A stretch of 64,000 bases of DNA. Origin: JAJPKK01 sp963800215. GTDB lineage: Bacteria; Pseudomonadota; Alphaproteobacteria; Rhizobiales; Xanthobacteraceae. How positions within the stretch are numbered: position 1 is the first letter of the stretch; the number at the start of each line of letters is the position of its first letter. Below the pieces are notes generated by a model that was given only the letters and a program-made list of their open reading frames with translations, had not been told where the DNA came from and ran no database searches. The position numbers were made by a program, and so were the translations under genes. The stretch is taken from NCBI GenBank assembly GCA_963800215.1, contig CAWCZY010000008.1, positions 186,001 to 250,000 on the forward strand, read 5' to 3'. This document shows, in pieces, positions 56,968 through 64,000 of the stretch.

Positions 56968-57804
56968 TCAGAAATCCGGCTTCTCCGCCACAGGGATATT
57001 GTAGTCGAACATTTGGGTGTTGTTCTCCGCGCATGCCTCTTCGCCCAACAGGCGCGGCTGTACGCGCCGGTAACGCTGAATGGCCGACCACGGGTCGTTG
57101 AAAGTGTCCGGATCTTCCACCTTGATGTTCACTTCCAGCATCTTGCCGTCATCGATCAACTTCCAGCGCTCCACGACATGGAGCTTCTCGGTGTGGGGCG
57201 TGCGGTAATTATCGACGAAGGTCTTGTCGTTCATCCCGATGGTGTCGATGACGAGGGTATCACCTTCGTAATGGCCGACCGACTCGCCGTACCAGGACGG
57301 CTTCGGATTCGCCGAATGAGGCACGTCGAGATAGATGCGCCGCACCTCCTCATTGCCCGAATGGATCATCAAGACCTGTTTGGGCGATTGGACAAAGAAG
57401 ATCGGCTCGACAATGAACATCATGAAGCCGGGAACGCCCGCCGGCCTGCAGCTCGAGCGCGCCGTGAGGGCGATCTTTCCGGCAAGTACTTTCTCGTTCT
57501 CCCTCTTCATGACCTCCCTGGCCCAAGGCTTCAGGTTGGGATTGCTGAGATCGGCGATCCGGAATGTGGGCTGGGCGCCGGTGTTATTTGGGACGTAGGG
57601 ATGGGCGGGGTCGCTGCGGGTGGGACTGGGGCCGCCGGGAACCGCTAGAAAGTCGGGGTTCGTCGCGATCCAGCCTACCTGGTTCGAGGACAAATCCGGG
57701 GGAGACGCCTTCTGATGTGCCGCGACCTCCGCGGCCAGTACGGCCCAAGTCACGCCGGCCAAGACGCTACCCGCCAGAACTCTTCTTGAAGTGTATGTGG
57801 GCAT
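56968..57804 (-). CDS. secreted protein of the GESVGHYEGDTLVIDT family
   Basis: It encodes 278 residues from MPTYTSRRVLAGSVLAG; the two Arg and hydrophobic stretch suggest a Tat or Sec signal, cleaved near the AEVAAHQ segment. Motifs shared with the genes at 59444 and 60350: PAHPYVPNN, RIADLSNPNLKPWA, GVPGFMMF, LDVPHSANPKPSWYGES and GHYEGDTLVIDTIG, then DKTFVDNYRTPHT. It ends in PVAEKPDF as those do. Function is not known to me. It lies between the two DUF6152 copies on the same strand. Confidence 0.82.
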   Translation of the reverse strand: MPTYTSRRVLAGSVLAGVTWAVLAAEVAAHQKASPPDLSSNQVGWIATNPDFLAVPGGPSPTRSDPAHPYVPNNTGAQPTFRIADLSNPNLKPWAREVMKRENEKVLAGKIALTARSSCRPAGVPGFMMFIVEPIFFVQSPKQVLMIHSGNEEVRRIYLDVPHSANPKPSWYGESVGHYEGDTLVIDTIGMNDKTFVDNYRTPHTEKLHVVERWKLIDDGKMLEVNIKVEDPDTFNDPWSAIQRYRRVQPRLLGEEACAENNTQMFDYNIPVAEKPDF

Positions 57805-58012
57805 GTACTTCTCCGCTCGCGTGGCGCAATTTCGCCTTGCCACCCGCATACCCGCAGGCAGCCAGGCTGGACCGCAGGACGGCGCCGCCTATTCGCGGTC
57901 TGCGATCACTCGATCATGATCGCCACCGCGCCGGCCGCTCCGCCGCGACCGGAACGGCACCATCCCGCCAAACCCGAACCCTGCTTTGGCTACTTCAGAA
58001 AAAGCCCCCGGC

Positions 58013-58423
58013 TCAGGGAGTTGCGCCGCCGGCATTGGCGTTCGGACGGCCGTTCGGATTACCCAGTTCGGTTCCGTCGGGAAGCGTCACCGCCATGAAC
58101 TGTCCGCCGGCGGTCCCGTCCCGGAGCGGGTGGATGATCGTCTTGACTTTCATGCCGGGCGTGAGGGTCTTGGGAACCCAGCCCTGCCGCGCCAAGCCGC
58201 CGGGTCCGCCCATTTCGATCGCCCATTGCTCCGGCTTGCCTTCGGCATTGGAGACCGTCAGCAGGATCCAGCTGTGCGGATTGGTCCACTGGAATTCCTT
58301 GACGGTGCCTTCCAGGGTCACCTTCTTTTCGGCATCGAACATGGCAAAGGAATGATGCGCGAAGGCAGGGATCGCAGACATGGCGACGGCGATTCCCGCG
58401 AGGCCGAGTGCTCCGAACTTCAT
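58013..58423 (-). CDS. DUF6152 family secreted protein, copy 2 (intact reference copy)
   Basis: It encodes 136 residues with a signal peptide and the AHHSFAMFD motif. The middle reads NAEGKPEQWAIEMGGPGG, the natural frame of the family, so this copy appears intact. The duplicated stretch with 56354-56767 also includes the promoter side (to about 58535), with shared CCGCCGGTTCCAGCCGTTTC and CTTGCCCGGATTAATTCGAG blocks. Divergent genes start 285 bases to the right. Function unknown. Confidence 0.85.
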   Translation of the reverse strand: MKFGALGLAGIAVAMSAIPAFAHHSFAMFDAEKKVTLEGTVKEFQWTNPHSWILLTVSNAEGKPEQWAIEMGGPGGLARQGWVPKTLTPGMKVKTIIHPLRDGTAGGQFMAVTLPDGTELGNPNGRPNANAGGATP

Positions 58424-58708
58424 AAGCGTCTCCCCGAGGTTTTTTACGGTATCGTCTAATTTATGAGGATTCCGCCGCCGGTTCCAGCCGTTTCCTGCGC
58501 TTGCCCGGATTAATTCGAGCCGTGCAAAGCGCCTTTCCCCATTCGGGCACCCGATCAGACCGGGTTCAATGAAGCCCGGACGGTGGTGTCAGCCGGTCTT
58601 TTTTCCTCCGCCACGGGGTGCTAACGTCGGCATCAAGATGAGCGCAATCGGTTCGATTCCGGGCAGGTCGCAGCACGTCTGGTAAAAAGCAACCTTGGGA
58701 GGGGTTTA

Positions 58709-59440
58709 ATGAACAATCTTCGAATTTGTGCTCGTGCCGGCTCGGCTGTGGCGTTCCTGCTTGGGGTAACGGCTGTCTCCGGTTTGGCGTACGGCCAGAC
58801 GCCGGACATCTCGGGAGTCTATTGGGCCACCGAATACCACCCCAAAATCCAGCTGGTCGGCGGCGGCGACCTTCCGCTGACGGCAGCCGGCAAAGCCGCC
58901 TATGAGAAGAACATCGCCGGCCTGAAGGACGGTTCGATCACCGATACCGCCCGCAAGTTCTGCGTGCCCGACGGACTGCCGCGCGTGCTCGCAACGCCCT
59001 ACCCGTTCGACATCATTCAGGCGCCGCCCGGGCAGGTCACGATCGTCCATGAGCTCAATCACCAGATTCGCGTGGTCGCCATGGACAAGCCGATGCCCAG
59101 CGAGAAGGAGCTGATCCCCTTCCCGTTCTACAACGGTCATTCGGTCGGTCATTTCGAGGGCGATACGCTGGTGGTGGAATCGGCCGGCTTCAATGAAAAA
59201 ACCTTCATCGACGCCACCGGAGCGCCGCATACCGACGAGATGCGCACCCCCGAGCGGATCCGCAAAATCAGTCCCACGCAGCTCGAAGACGTCATTACCA
59301 TTCACGATCCCGAATATTACTCCCGGGATTGGCAGGCGCGCTTCGTCTACACCTTGCGCAATGACGTGCGGCTCGAAGACTATGTGTGCGGCGAACCCCA
59401 TCGCGACCTGTCGACGGTGGCCGGCGTGCACCGGCCATAG
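58709..59440 (+). CDS. secreted protein, same broad family as the genes at 59444 and 60350
   Basis: It encodes 243 residues; GGGAGGGG precedes the ATG. The signal peptide ends near SGLAYGQ. Mature motifs are DISGVYWATEYHPKIQLVGG, FCVPDGLPRVLATPYPFDII, HSVGHFEGDTLVVESAGFNE and KTFIDATGAPHTDEM. The GHFEGDTLVVES segment is clearly the family motif, but this member is shorter and more divergent. It is first of three adjacent genes on the plus strand; 3 bases separate it from the next. Confidence 0.82.
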   Translation: MNNLRICARAGSAVAFLLGVTAVSGLAYGQTPDISGVYWATEYHPKIQLVGGGDLPLTAAGKAAYEKNIAGLKDGSITDTARKFCVPDGLPRVLATPYPFDIIQAPPGQVTIVHELNHQIRVVAMDKPMPSEKELIPFPFYNGHSVGHFEGDTLVVESAGFNEKTFIDATGAPHTDEMRTPERIRKISPTQLEDVITIHDPEYYSRDWQARFVYTLRNDVRLEDYVCGEPHRDLSTVAGVHRP

Positions 59441-59443
59441 CGC

Positions 59444-60307
59444 ATGATCCCGGTTTCGATCCGCGCGGTCCTGATCGCGTCCTTGTCCACCTTTGCCGCG
59501 GCCGAACGGGCGACGCCCGCGGCGGAAGCGCCGGCGAGCCGAGGCGCGATTCCCGATTTCGCCCCGGACACCGGCACCTCCTGGGCGTTGGACCAGACGG
59601 TGGACGACCTGCTGCCGCCGCCCTCGGGCGCCGGCCCCATCACGTTTGATCCGGCCCATCCCTATATCGCCAATTTCCGCGGCGCGCAGCCGACCTACCG
59701 GGTTGCGGATCTCAGCAATCCCATCCTGCAGCCCTGGGCCAGGGAGCAGATGAGAAAATCCAACGCGGAGGTGCTGGCAGGGAAAGTCCCGTTCCGGGCG
59801 CGCGAGAGGTGCTGGCCGATCGGCGTGCCCGGCTTCGTGATCTATTCGCTGATCGAGTCTTTCTATTTCTACCAGACGCCCGAGAAGGTGACGATCATCA
59901 ATCCCGGCGGCCCCGAGGTGCGCCACATCTATCTGAACGTGCCGCATTCCGCCGACCCGAGGCCATCGTGGTACGGGGAATCGGTCGGCCATTACGAAGG
60001 CGGCGACACGCTGGTCATCGATACCATCGGGATCACCGACAAGACCTTCGTCGACAATTACCGCACGCCGCATACCACGAAGCTTCATGTCGTCGAACGT
60101 CTGAAACTGGTAGAGGGCGGCAAGACGGTGTTGATCTCCATGACCGTGGACGATCCCGGTGCTTTCACCATGCCGTGGTCGGCGACGCAGCGCTGGCGGC
60201 GCGTGGCCCGCGGCCCGATCGCCGAATCGCCGTGCAACGAGAACAACACCGATCACTTCAAGCATGAGCTCATCCCAACGCCGACAGCCGACAAGCCGGA
60301 TTTCTGA
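59444..60307 (+). CDS. secreted protein of the GESVGHYEGDTLVIDT family
   Basis: It encodes 287 residues with a short signal peptide (MIPVSIRAVLIASLSTFAAA). No Shine-Dalgarno precedes the ATG, 3 bases after the previous stop, so it is probably translated by coupling. Motifs: AHPYIANFRGAQPTYRVADL, the LNVPHSADPRPSWYGES segment, VGHYEGGDTLVIDTIG, DKTFVDNYRTPHT and a terminal TADKPDF. One extra Gly (EGGD) interrupts the family motif. Second of three in the operon; unknown function. Confidence 0.82.
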   Translation: MIPVSIRAVLIASLSTFAAAERATPAAEAPASRGAIPDFAPDTGTSWALDQTVDDLLPPPSGAGPITFDPAHPYIANFRGAQPTYRVADLSNPILQPWAREQMRKSNAEVLAGKVPFRARERCWPIGVPGFVIYSLIESFYFYQTPEKVTIINPGGPEVRHIYLNVPHSADPRPSWYGESVGHYEGGDTLVIDTIGITDKTFVDNYRTPHTTKLHVVERLKLVEGGKTVLISMTVDDPGAFTMPWSATQRWRRVARGPIAESPCNENNTDHFKHELIPTPTADKPDF

Positions 60308-60349
60308 TCCGGCGGCGCGGGCGGCGAGGAAACGAACGGAAGGAATACA

Positions 60350-61234
60350 ATGTCCGGAGTCGCAGGTACCACGTCGAAATCCTTGCTGGCCTGGGGAATG
60401 CTGGCCGGAATTGTTGGGGCCGGCGCAGCCTGTTCACCCGCCCTAGCCGCCGAACCGGCCGCCGAGGCCGCGGCCATACCCAATTTCGCCCCCGACAGCC
60501 GGACCGCCTGGATTCCCGACCGCCCCACCGGCGATGACTTCCTCCCGCCCGCCAGCGGGCCTGGGCCCGTCATGTCGGCAAAGGATCATCCTTACATTCC
60601 CAACGGCCGGGGCGTGCAGCCGACCTATCGAGTTGCGGACCTCAGCAACCCGATACTGCAGCCCTGGGCCATCGAACGGATGAAAAAGGCCAACGACGAG
60701 GTGCTCGCGGGAAAAGTCCCCTACATCACCCGAGAGCGGTGCTGGCCGGCAGGCGTCCCCGGCTTCACGGTCTACACACGCGTCCAGGGCTTGTATTTCC
60801 TGCAGACCCCTACCAAGGTCACGCTCATCAGCGAGCTCAACCAGCAGCCTCGGAATATCTATCTGAACGTGCCGCATTCCAGCAATCCAAAGCCCTCCTG
60901 GTACGGCGAATCGGTCGGTCACTACGAGGGCGACGAATTGGTCGTCGACACCGTCGGCCTCAACGACAAGACCTTCGTCGACAATTACCGCACCCCCCAC
61001 ACCGATAAGATCCACGTCGTCGAGCGCTTCAAGCTGATCGAAGACGGCAAGACGATGCAGGCGGTGGTGACGGTCGATGATCCCGGCGCCTTCAACATGC
61101 CGTGGTCGGGGGTCCAGCGCTGGCGGCGCGTCTCGGATCGCCCCTTCACCGAAATGATCTGCGCCGAGAACAATTTCAACTATTTCAACTACGTCGTGGT
61201 TCCGATACCGCAGGCCGACAAGCCGGATTTCTGA
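60350..61234 (+). CDS. secreted protein of the GESVGHYEGDTLVIDT family
   Basis: It encodes 294 residues; GGAAGGA lies before the ATG. The signal peptide ends near SPALAAE (about residue 37). It is a close paralogue of the previous gene: NFAPDSRTAW, DHPYIPNGRGVQPTYRVADL, LNVPHSSNPKPSWYGES, VGHYEGDELVVDTVG and the final QADKPDF. Third gene of the operon. Its 3' end overlaps the convergent MmgE/PrpD gene by 50 bases. Confidence 0.83.
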   Translation: MSGVAGTTSKSLLAWGMLAGIVGAGAACSPALAAEPAAEAAAIPNFAPDSRTAWIPDRPTGDDFLPPASGPGPVMSAKDHPYIPNGRGVQPTYRVADLSNPILQPWAIERMKKANDEVLAGKVPYITRERCWPAGVPGFTVYTRVQGLYFLQTPTKVTLISELNQQPRNIYLNVPHSSNPKPSWYGESVGHYEGDELVVDTVGLNDKTFVDNYRTPHTDKIHVVERFKLIEDGKTMQAVVTVDDPGAFNMPWSGVQRWRRVSDRPFTEMICAENNFNYFNYVVVPIPQADKPDF

Positions 61235-62579
61235 GCGGCGGTGCCCCCTGTTGTGGGCCGCCGGCCTGATTTTGTTCGGCGCGGGAGATCTCTGCAATCA
61301 AATCGGCGGCCCAGCGCGGTGCCTCAAAGGCCGTCCGACACCGCTCCAGGAGATTTGCGCTGGCGCTCGCGTCGAGCCGGCCGGTGACTCGGCGAAACTT
61401 GTCGCAGACGGCGCGCTCGTCGAACGGCCGCTGCGGATCGCCGGGGACGTGGATGACGGTCTGTTCCCGTATGCCTTCCGGGGTACGAACGGCGATCCGG
61501 GCCGGCCAGGCCTTCGGGTAATGGGCCAGCAACGCCGCATCGACCGCGACGGAAATCCTGCCCATGAAGTCCTGGACATCGGGCGCAACCGCCGCGGGAG
61601 AATGTCCGACGTCCCACAGCGCCTCGGGATCGCAGGCCGCGAGGGCGAGGTGGTATTGCACGCTGGTCAGGTGGGAGGCGCGGTCGCCGGGCTTGACCCC
61701 GTGGTCGATCATCTCGAGGGTCGGTGGCGGCACGTGGACCGTGATCGACACGATCGATTCCGGCGCGACGCCGGCCGCCATCACCTCGCGTAGCGCCTGG
61801 GTCGCCGCCATGGTCTGCCGCGCGGCGCACCACGGCTTGAACGACGTGTCGTCGATCGCGAACCGGTCGCCCAGGTTCAAGGTAAAGGCGTCGATATCCG
61901 CGGTGATGCCGTATGCCCCCTGCAGAAATCCGCCATCGAGCAGGCCGAGATCCGACGTGAAGCCAAGCTTGGCGGCCTGCGCAGCGGCAAGGCCGTTGCG
62001 CGCCGCGTTGCCGATCGCGAACCAGCGCGCCGTCGTCGCCGCGTTGTGACGTCCGACCCCGACTGATGCGAGAGCGAGCGCCAGCGCCAGCGCATTCGCG
62101 GTCTGACCGGTGTCGAGGTCGCACAGCCGCGCGGCGACCGCGGCGACCCCGAAAGGAGCTGCGAAATAGGTGGGCCAGATGCCGCGATAAAGGATGCCCG
62201 GCCCGCCGATCGCGGCGCCGAGCCGGACCATGGCCTCCGTGCCCGCGACGATCGCCTCACACACCGCATCCGTATCCGCCTCTTCGCGCATCCCCGCGAT
62301 GACCAGCGCCGCGGGGATGACGATGCCTCCGGGCGTCGTCGACGATGCGAGATGGATGTCGTCGATCTCGCTCGCGCGCGCAAGCGCGCACGCCGTGGCG
62401 AGGTCCGGCCTCGGACCGCGGAACGCGATGAGGGCACGGCCTTCGGCGGTGTAGGCGCCGGCGATCCAGGCGCCGACCGCATCGATCACATGCAGCCTTG
62501 CGGCGGCACGCGTCGGCGCCGGAAGCCGGCCGCGAATGCCGTGCGCGACGAACGCGGCCATGGTTTCGAGTGCAGTCAC
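61185..62579 (-). CDS. MmgE/PrpD family protein
   Basis: It encodes 464 residues from a GTG at 62579 (VTALETMAAFVAHGI), which has GGGGAG upstream; an upstream ATG at 62627 would start inside the hairpin. Family motifs are AARLHVIDAVGAWIAG, ASEIDDIHLASSTTPGG, the GRHNAATTARWFAIGNAARNG segment and DDTSFKPWCAARQTMAATQA. Members include 2-methylcitrate dehydratase, iminodisuccinate epimerase and cis-aconitate decarboxylase; which one cannot be told. It overlaps the convergent secreted protein gene at its 3' end. Confidence 0.88.
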   Translation of the reverse strand: MTALETMAAFVAHGIRGRLPAPTRAAARLHVIDAVGAWIAGAYTAEGRALIAFRGPRPDLATACALARASEIDDIHLASSTTPGGIVIPAALVIAGMREEADTDAVCEAIVAGTEAMVRLGAAIGGPGILYRGIWPTYFAAPFGVAAVAARLCDLDTGQTANALALALALASVGVGRHNAATTARWFAIGNAARNGLAAAQAAKLGFTSDLGLLDGGFLQGAYGITADIDAFTLNLGDRFAIDDTSFKPWCAARQTMAATQALREVMAAGVAPESIVSITVHVPPPTLEMIDHGVKPGDRASHLTSVQYHLALAACDPEALWDVGHSPAAVAPDVQDFMGRISVAVDAALLAHYPKAWPARIAVRTPEGIREQTVIHVPGDPQRPFDERAVCDKFRRVTGRLDASASANLLERCRTAFEAPRWAADLIAEISRAEQNQAGGPQQGAPPLRNPACRPAVSEPRRS

Positions 62580-62610
62580 GGTGCGCTCCCCGGGGCGAGG
62601 CGGCGCTCCG

Positions 62611-62673
62611 GCGCTCCCAATATCCACATTGGCAGGCCGGCGCGCCAGCCTGCCAATGTGGATATGGGAGCGC
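62611..62673. repeat. long hairpin upstream of the MmgE/PrpD gene
   Basis: Left arm 62611-62637 and right arm 62648-62673 are reverse complements over 26 bases with a single unpaired A, around a 10-base loop (CGGCGCGCCA). The predicted stem is very stable. It lies between the end of the membrane protein gene (62759) and the start of the MmgE/PrpD gene, both leftward. It could terminate the former or be a mobile palindromic element. Confidence 0.75.
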
Positions 62674-62758
62674 CCTTATCGCCCAGGGAGCACGCGAATG
62701 CCGCCGGAGTCTCGACGCAGGCGCCGGGCGGCATGCGCGCGATTCTGTCCAGCCCCGG

Positions 62759-63144
62759 CTAATGCGGCGTGCCGCCCGGCTCGGGCGTCGCCGGCACTGG
62801 CATGGCAGGCGCTGGCGTGGCAGGCGGGCAGACGTGGCAGGCGCAGGGATCGGCGTGGACGCCGGGGGATTGGGCTTCGCAACAAGCGGCGGCGCGGCGC
62901 CGGTGGTGGCCGGCGAGTTCAAGATGGGCGGATTGCTGGCCGTCGTCGAACGCGGCCTGTTGTAATCGTACACCAGCATTGCCACGACGATCACCGCAAT
63001 GAGGCCGACGATCCAGGCCCACATGGTGCCGCGGCCGCCGTCGTTCTCGAGATCGAGATGCTGCGGCGCGGCAGGATCGGCCGGATCGCGCGGGCCGGGC
63101 CGGCGAGGATCGTTCAGCGGGTCGGTATAACGAGGGTCTGACAT
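62759..63144 (-). pseudogene. single-span membrane protein with Pro/Ala-rich tail, one possible frameshift
   Basis: The ATG at 63144 has GGAGAAG upstream. A short acidic/Pro-rich N-terminus (MSDPRYTDPLNDPRRPGPRD) precedes one membrane span (MWAWIVGLIAVIVVAMLVYD) and a periplasmic Pro/Thr/Ala tail. At about 62828 a base seems missing: after adding one, the tail continues PATPAPAMPVPATPEPGGTPH to a stop at 62759-62761. Without it the frame runs on into the next gene as unnatural sequence. Such proteins are common unannotated membrane proteins in bradyrhizobia. Confidence 0.7.
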
Positions 63145-63363
63145 ATCGCTTCTCCATTCCGCCAATATGTCAGAGGAGAACGGCTTTACCGCGGGGAAGG
63201 TTCCCCGGCCGCAAGTGCGGGTCCTTTCTCGGAACCGGGCCGGCCCTCTTTGCGTTATGAACCCGGCGGCGACACGGCACGGCGGGTAGGACTGTGGCCG
63301 CCAGGGGACGAGTTCGCGTCGTCATGCGAGGGTGACGCCGTCGAGAATGAGCGGGAGGTTGCC

Positions 63364-64000
63364 ATGTCACATCGTGGAATTCGAATAGGTGCCGTCATAA
63401 TGGCATCGATGTTGGCTCTTGCCGGCGGGACCGATGCGCAAGCGAGAGGGGGCGGAGGACACGGCGGCGGCGGCGGAGGACACGGCGGCGGCGGCGGCCA
63501 TTTCGGTGGCGGGCATTTTGGCGGTGGCCATTTCGGGGGATTCCATTTCGGCGGCCGCGGATTTCATTTTGGCGGTCACCGCTTCGCCCGGAGCTTCCAT
63601 CGCGGCTTCGGGTACCATCATTTCGCCGGGCATTCTTTGGCGGCGCGGCACGCGGTGTCTGCGCTAGGCGCCGGCCACTTCGGCCACGACCACTTCGCCC
63701 ACGACCACTTCGCCCACAACATCCACAATATCCGCGGCGGCTACGGTTACGGCTATGGTTGGTACGGCCCGGTGTTCTGGCCTTATGCCTATGACGACAT
63801 CTTCGACGATATCCTGTGGGGCTTCGGCCTCGGCGGTCCGTTCTGGGACTACGGCTATGGCGACCTGTATGGCGGGCTGTTCTCGCCCTATGGCTACAAC
63901 GATCTCGCCGGCTATCTGCCGGGCGGCGACCAGGGCGGCGCGCCGGCGCCGACACGAAGGACACAGAGCCGCCAGGCCAACTTGTCGAGCCAGCTGAGCC
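63364..64000 (+). CDS. secreted Gly/His-rich protein (3' end cut by window)
   Basis: It starts MSHRGIRIGAVIMASMLALAG, a signal peptide with cleavage near TDAQA (about residue 26). Then follow GGGGH repeats (about residues 30-70: GGGHFGGGHF and similar), a His-rich stretch with HFGHDHFAHDHFAHN, and a Tyr/Trp-rich region (GYGYGYGWYGPVFWPYAYDD). The His-rich part could bind metals. It is open at base 64000, with 212 codons visible. Confidence 0.75.
   Translation, partial: MSHRGIRIGAVIMASMLALAGGTDAQARGGGGHGGGGGGHGGGGGHFGGGHFGGGHFGGFHFGGRGFHFGGHRFARSFHRGFGYHHFAGHSLAARHAVSALGAGHFGHDHFAHDHFAHNIHNIRGGYGYGYGWYGPVFWPYAYDDIFDDILWGFGLGGPFWDYGYGDLYGGLFSPYGYNDLAGYLPGGDQGGAPAPTRRTQSRQANLSSQLS

Noticed and set aside
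61251..61793. Plus-strand open frame after the last secreted-protein gene
   Set aside because: It is antisense to the MmgE/PrpD gene and shows no family motifs.
63450..63560. Short direct repeats resembling a CRISPR array
   Set aside because: They encode GGGH repeats of a secreted protein, with no constant repeat length or unique spacers.

Overview
The window is GC-rich DNA (about two thirds G+C by eye) from an alphaproteobacterium. The order is most likely Hyphomicrobiales/Rhizobiales, near Bradyrhizobium or another Xanthobacteraceae/Nitrobacteraceae lineage. This rests on protein style, families such as DUF6152, EttA and Kup, and intergenic palindromic repeats of the kind common in these genomes. 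It is an inference; no rRNA or other marker gene is present. I see no tRNA, rRNA, CRISPR array, insertion sequence or phage.

Layout. 0-1.8 kb (minus strand): part of a ribosomal peptide (RiPP) locus. It has a 113-residue precursor whose last 26 residues carry nine Cys, followed by a fused docking-domain/YcaO cyclodehydratase that runs off the left edge. This is the most interesting system here. 2-9 kb: a VOC protein, a secreted protein, YciI, an MltB-type transglycosylase, a VapBC-type toxin-antitoxin pair with a palindromic operator, and EttA. 9.3-13.7 kb: a D-2-hydroxyacid dehydrogenase, then an overlapping HAD phosphatase/class III aminotransferase/hydrolase operon of unknown pathway. 13.8-18.7 kb: a PhzS-like flavin monooxygenase and a LivHMGF uptake system without its binding protein. 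18.8-23.1 kb: a Tat-exported small subunit and two tandem GMC dehydrogenases. 23-31 kb: Kup, a periplasmic histidine phosphatase, a pentapeptide-repeat protein, a PQQ dehydrogenase with a lanthanide-type Asp-Tyr-Asp motif, and a cytochrome c.

31-43 kb: a class III cyclase/AAA regulator (split by one indel), small proteins, a BioD-like P-loop protein, a methyltransferase, an S41 peptidase, and an M16C peptidase (split by two indels). 43-50 kb: a glycosyltransferase, NDH-2, a DpgC-like cofactor-free dioxygenase, an MFS transporter, a nitroreductase and a NitT/TauT-type binding protein. 50-56 kb: hyuA, hyuB and two creatinase/M24-like genes, all interrupted by one-base indels. 56-61 kb: a cluster of secreted proteins of one unknown family together with two recently duplicated DUF6152 genes. 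61-64 kb: an MmgE/PrpD protein, a long perfect-type hairpin, a membrane-anchored Pro-rich protein, and the start of a Gly/His-rich secreted protein.

Two themes cut across the window. One is a periplasmic oxidative metabolism theme: GMC enzymes, PQQ dehydrogenase, cytochrome c, NDH-2. The other is an unusual number of single-base indels that split otherwise well-conserved genes. Frame-corrected readings contain no internal stops where I followed them, so sequencing or assembly error is at least as likely as true gene decay. Start sites below were chosen from ribosome binding sites and family alignment from memory; no database search was run.
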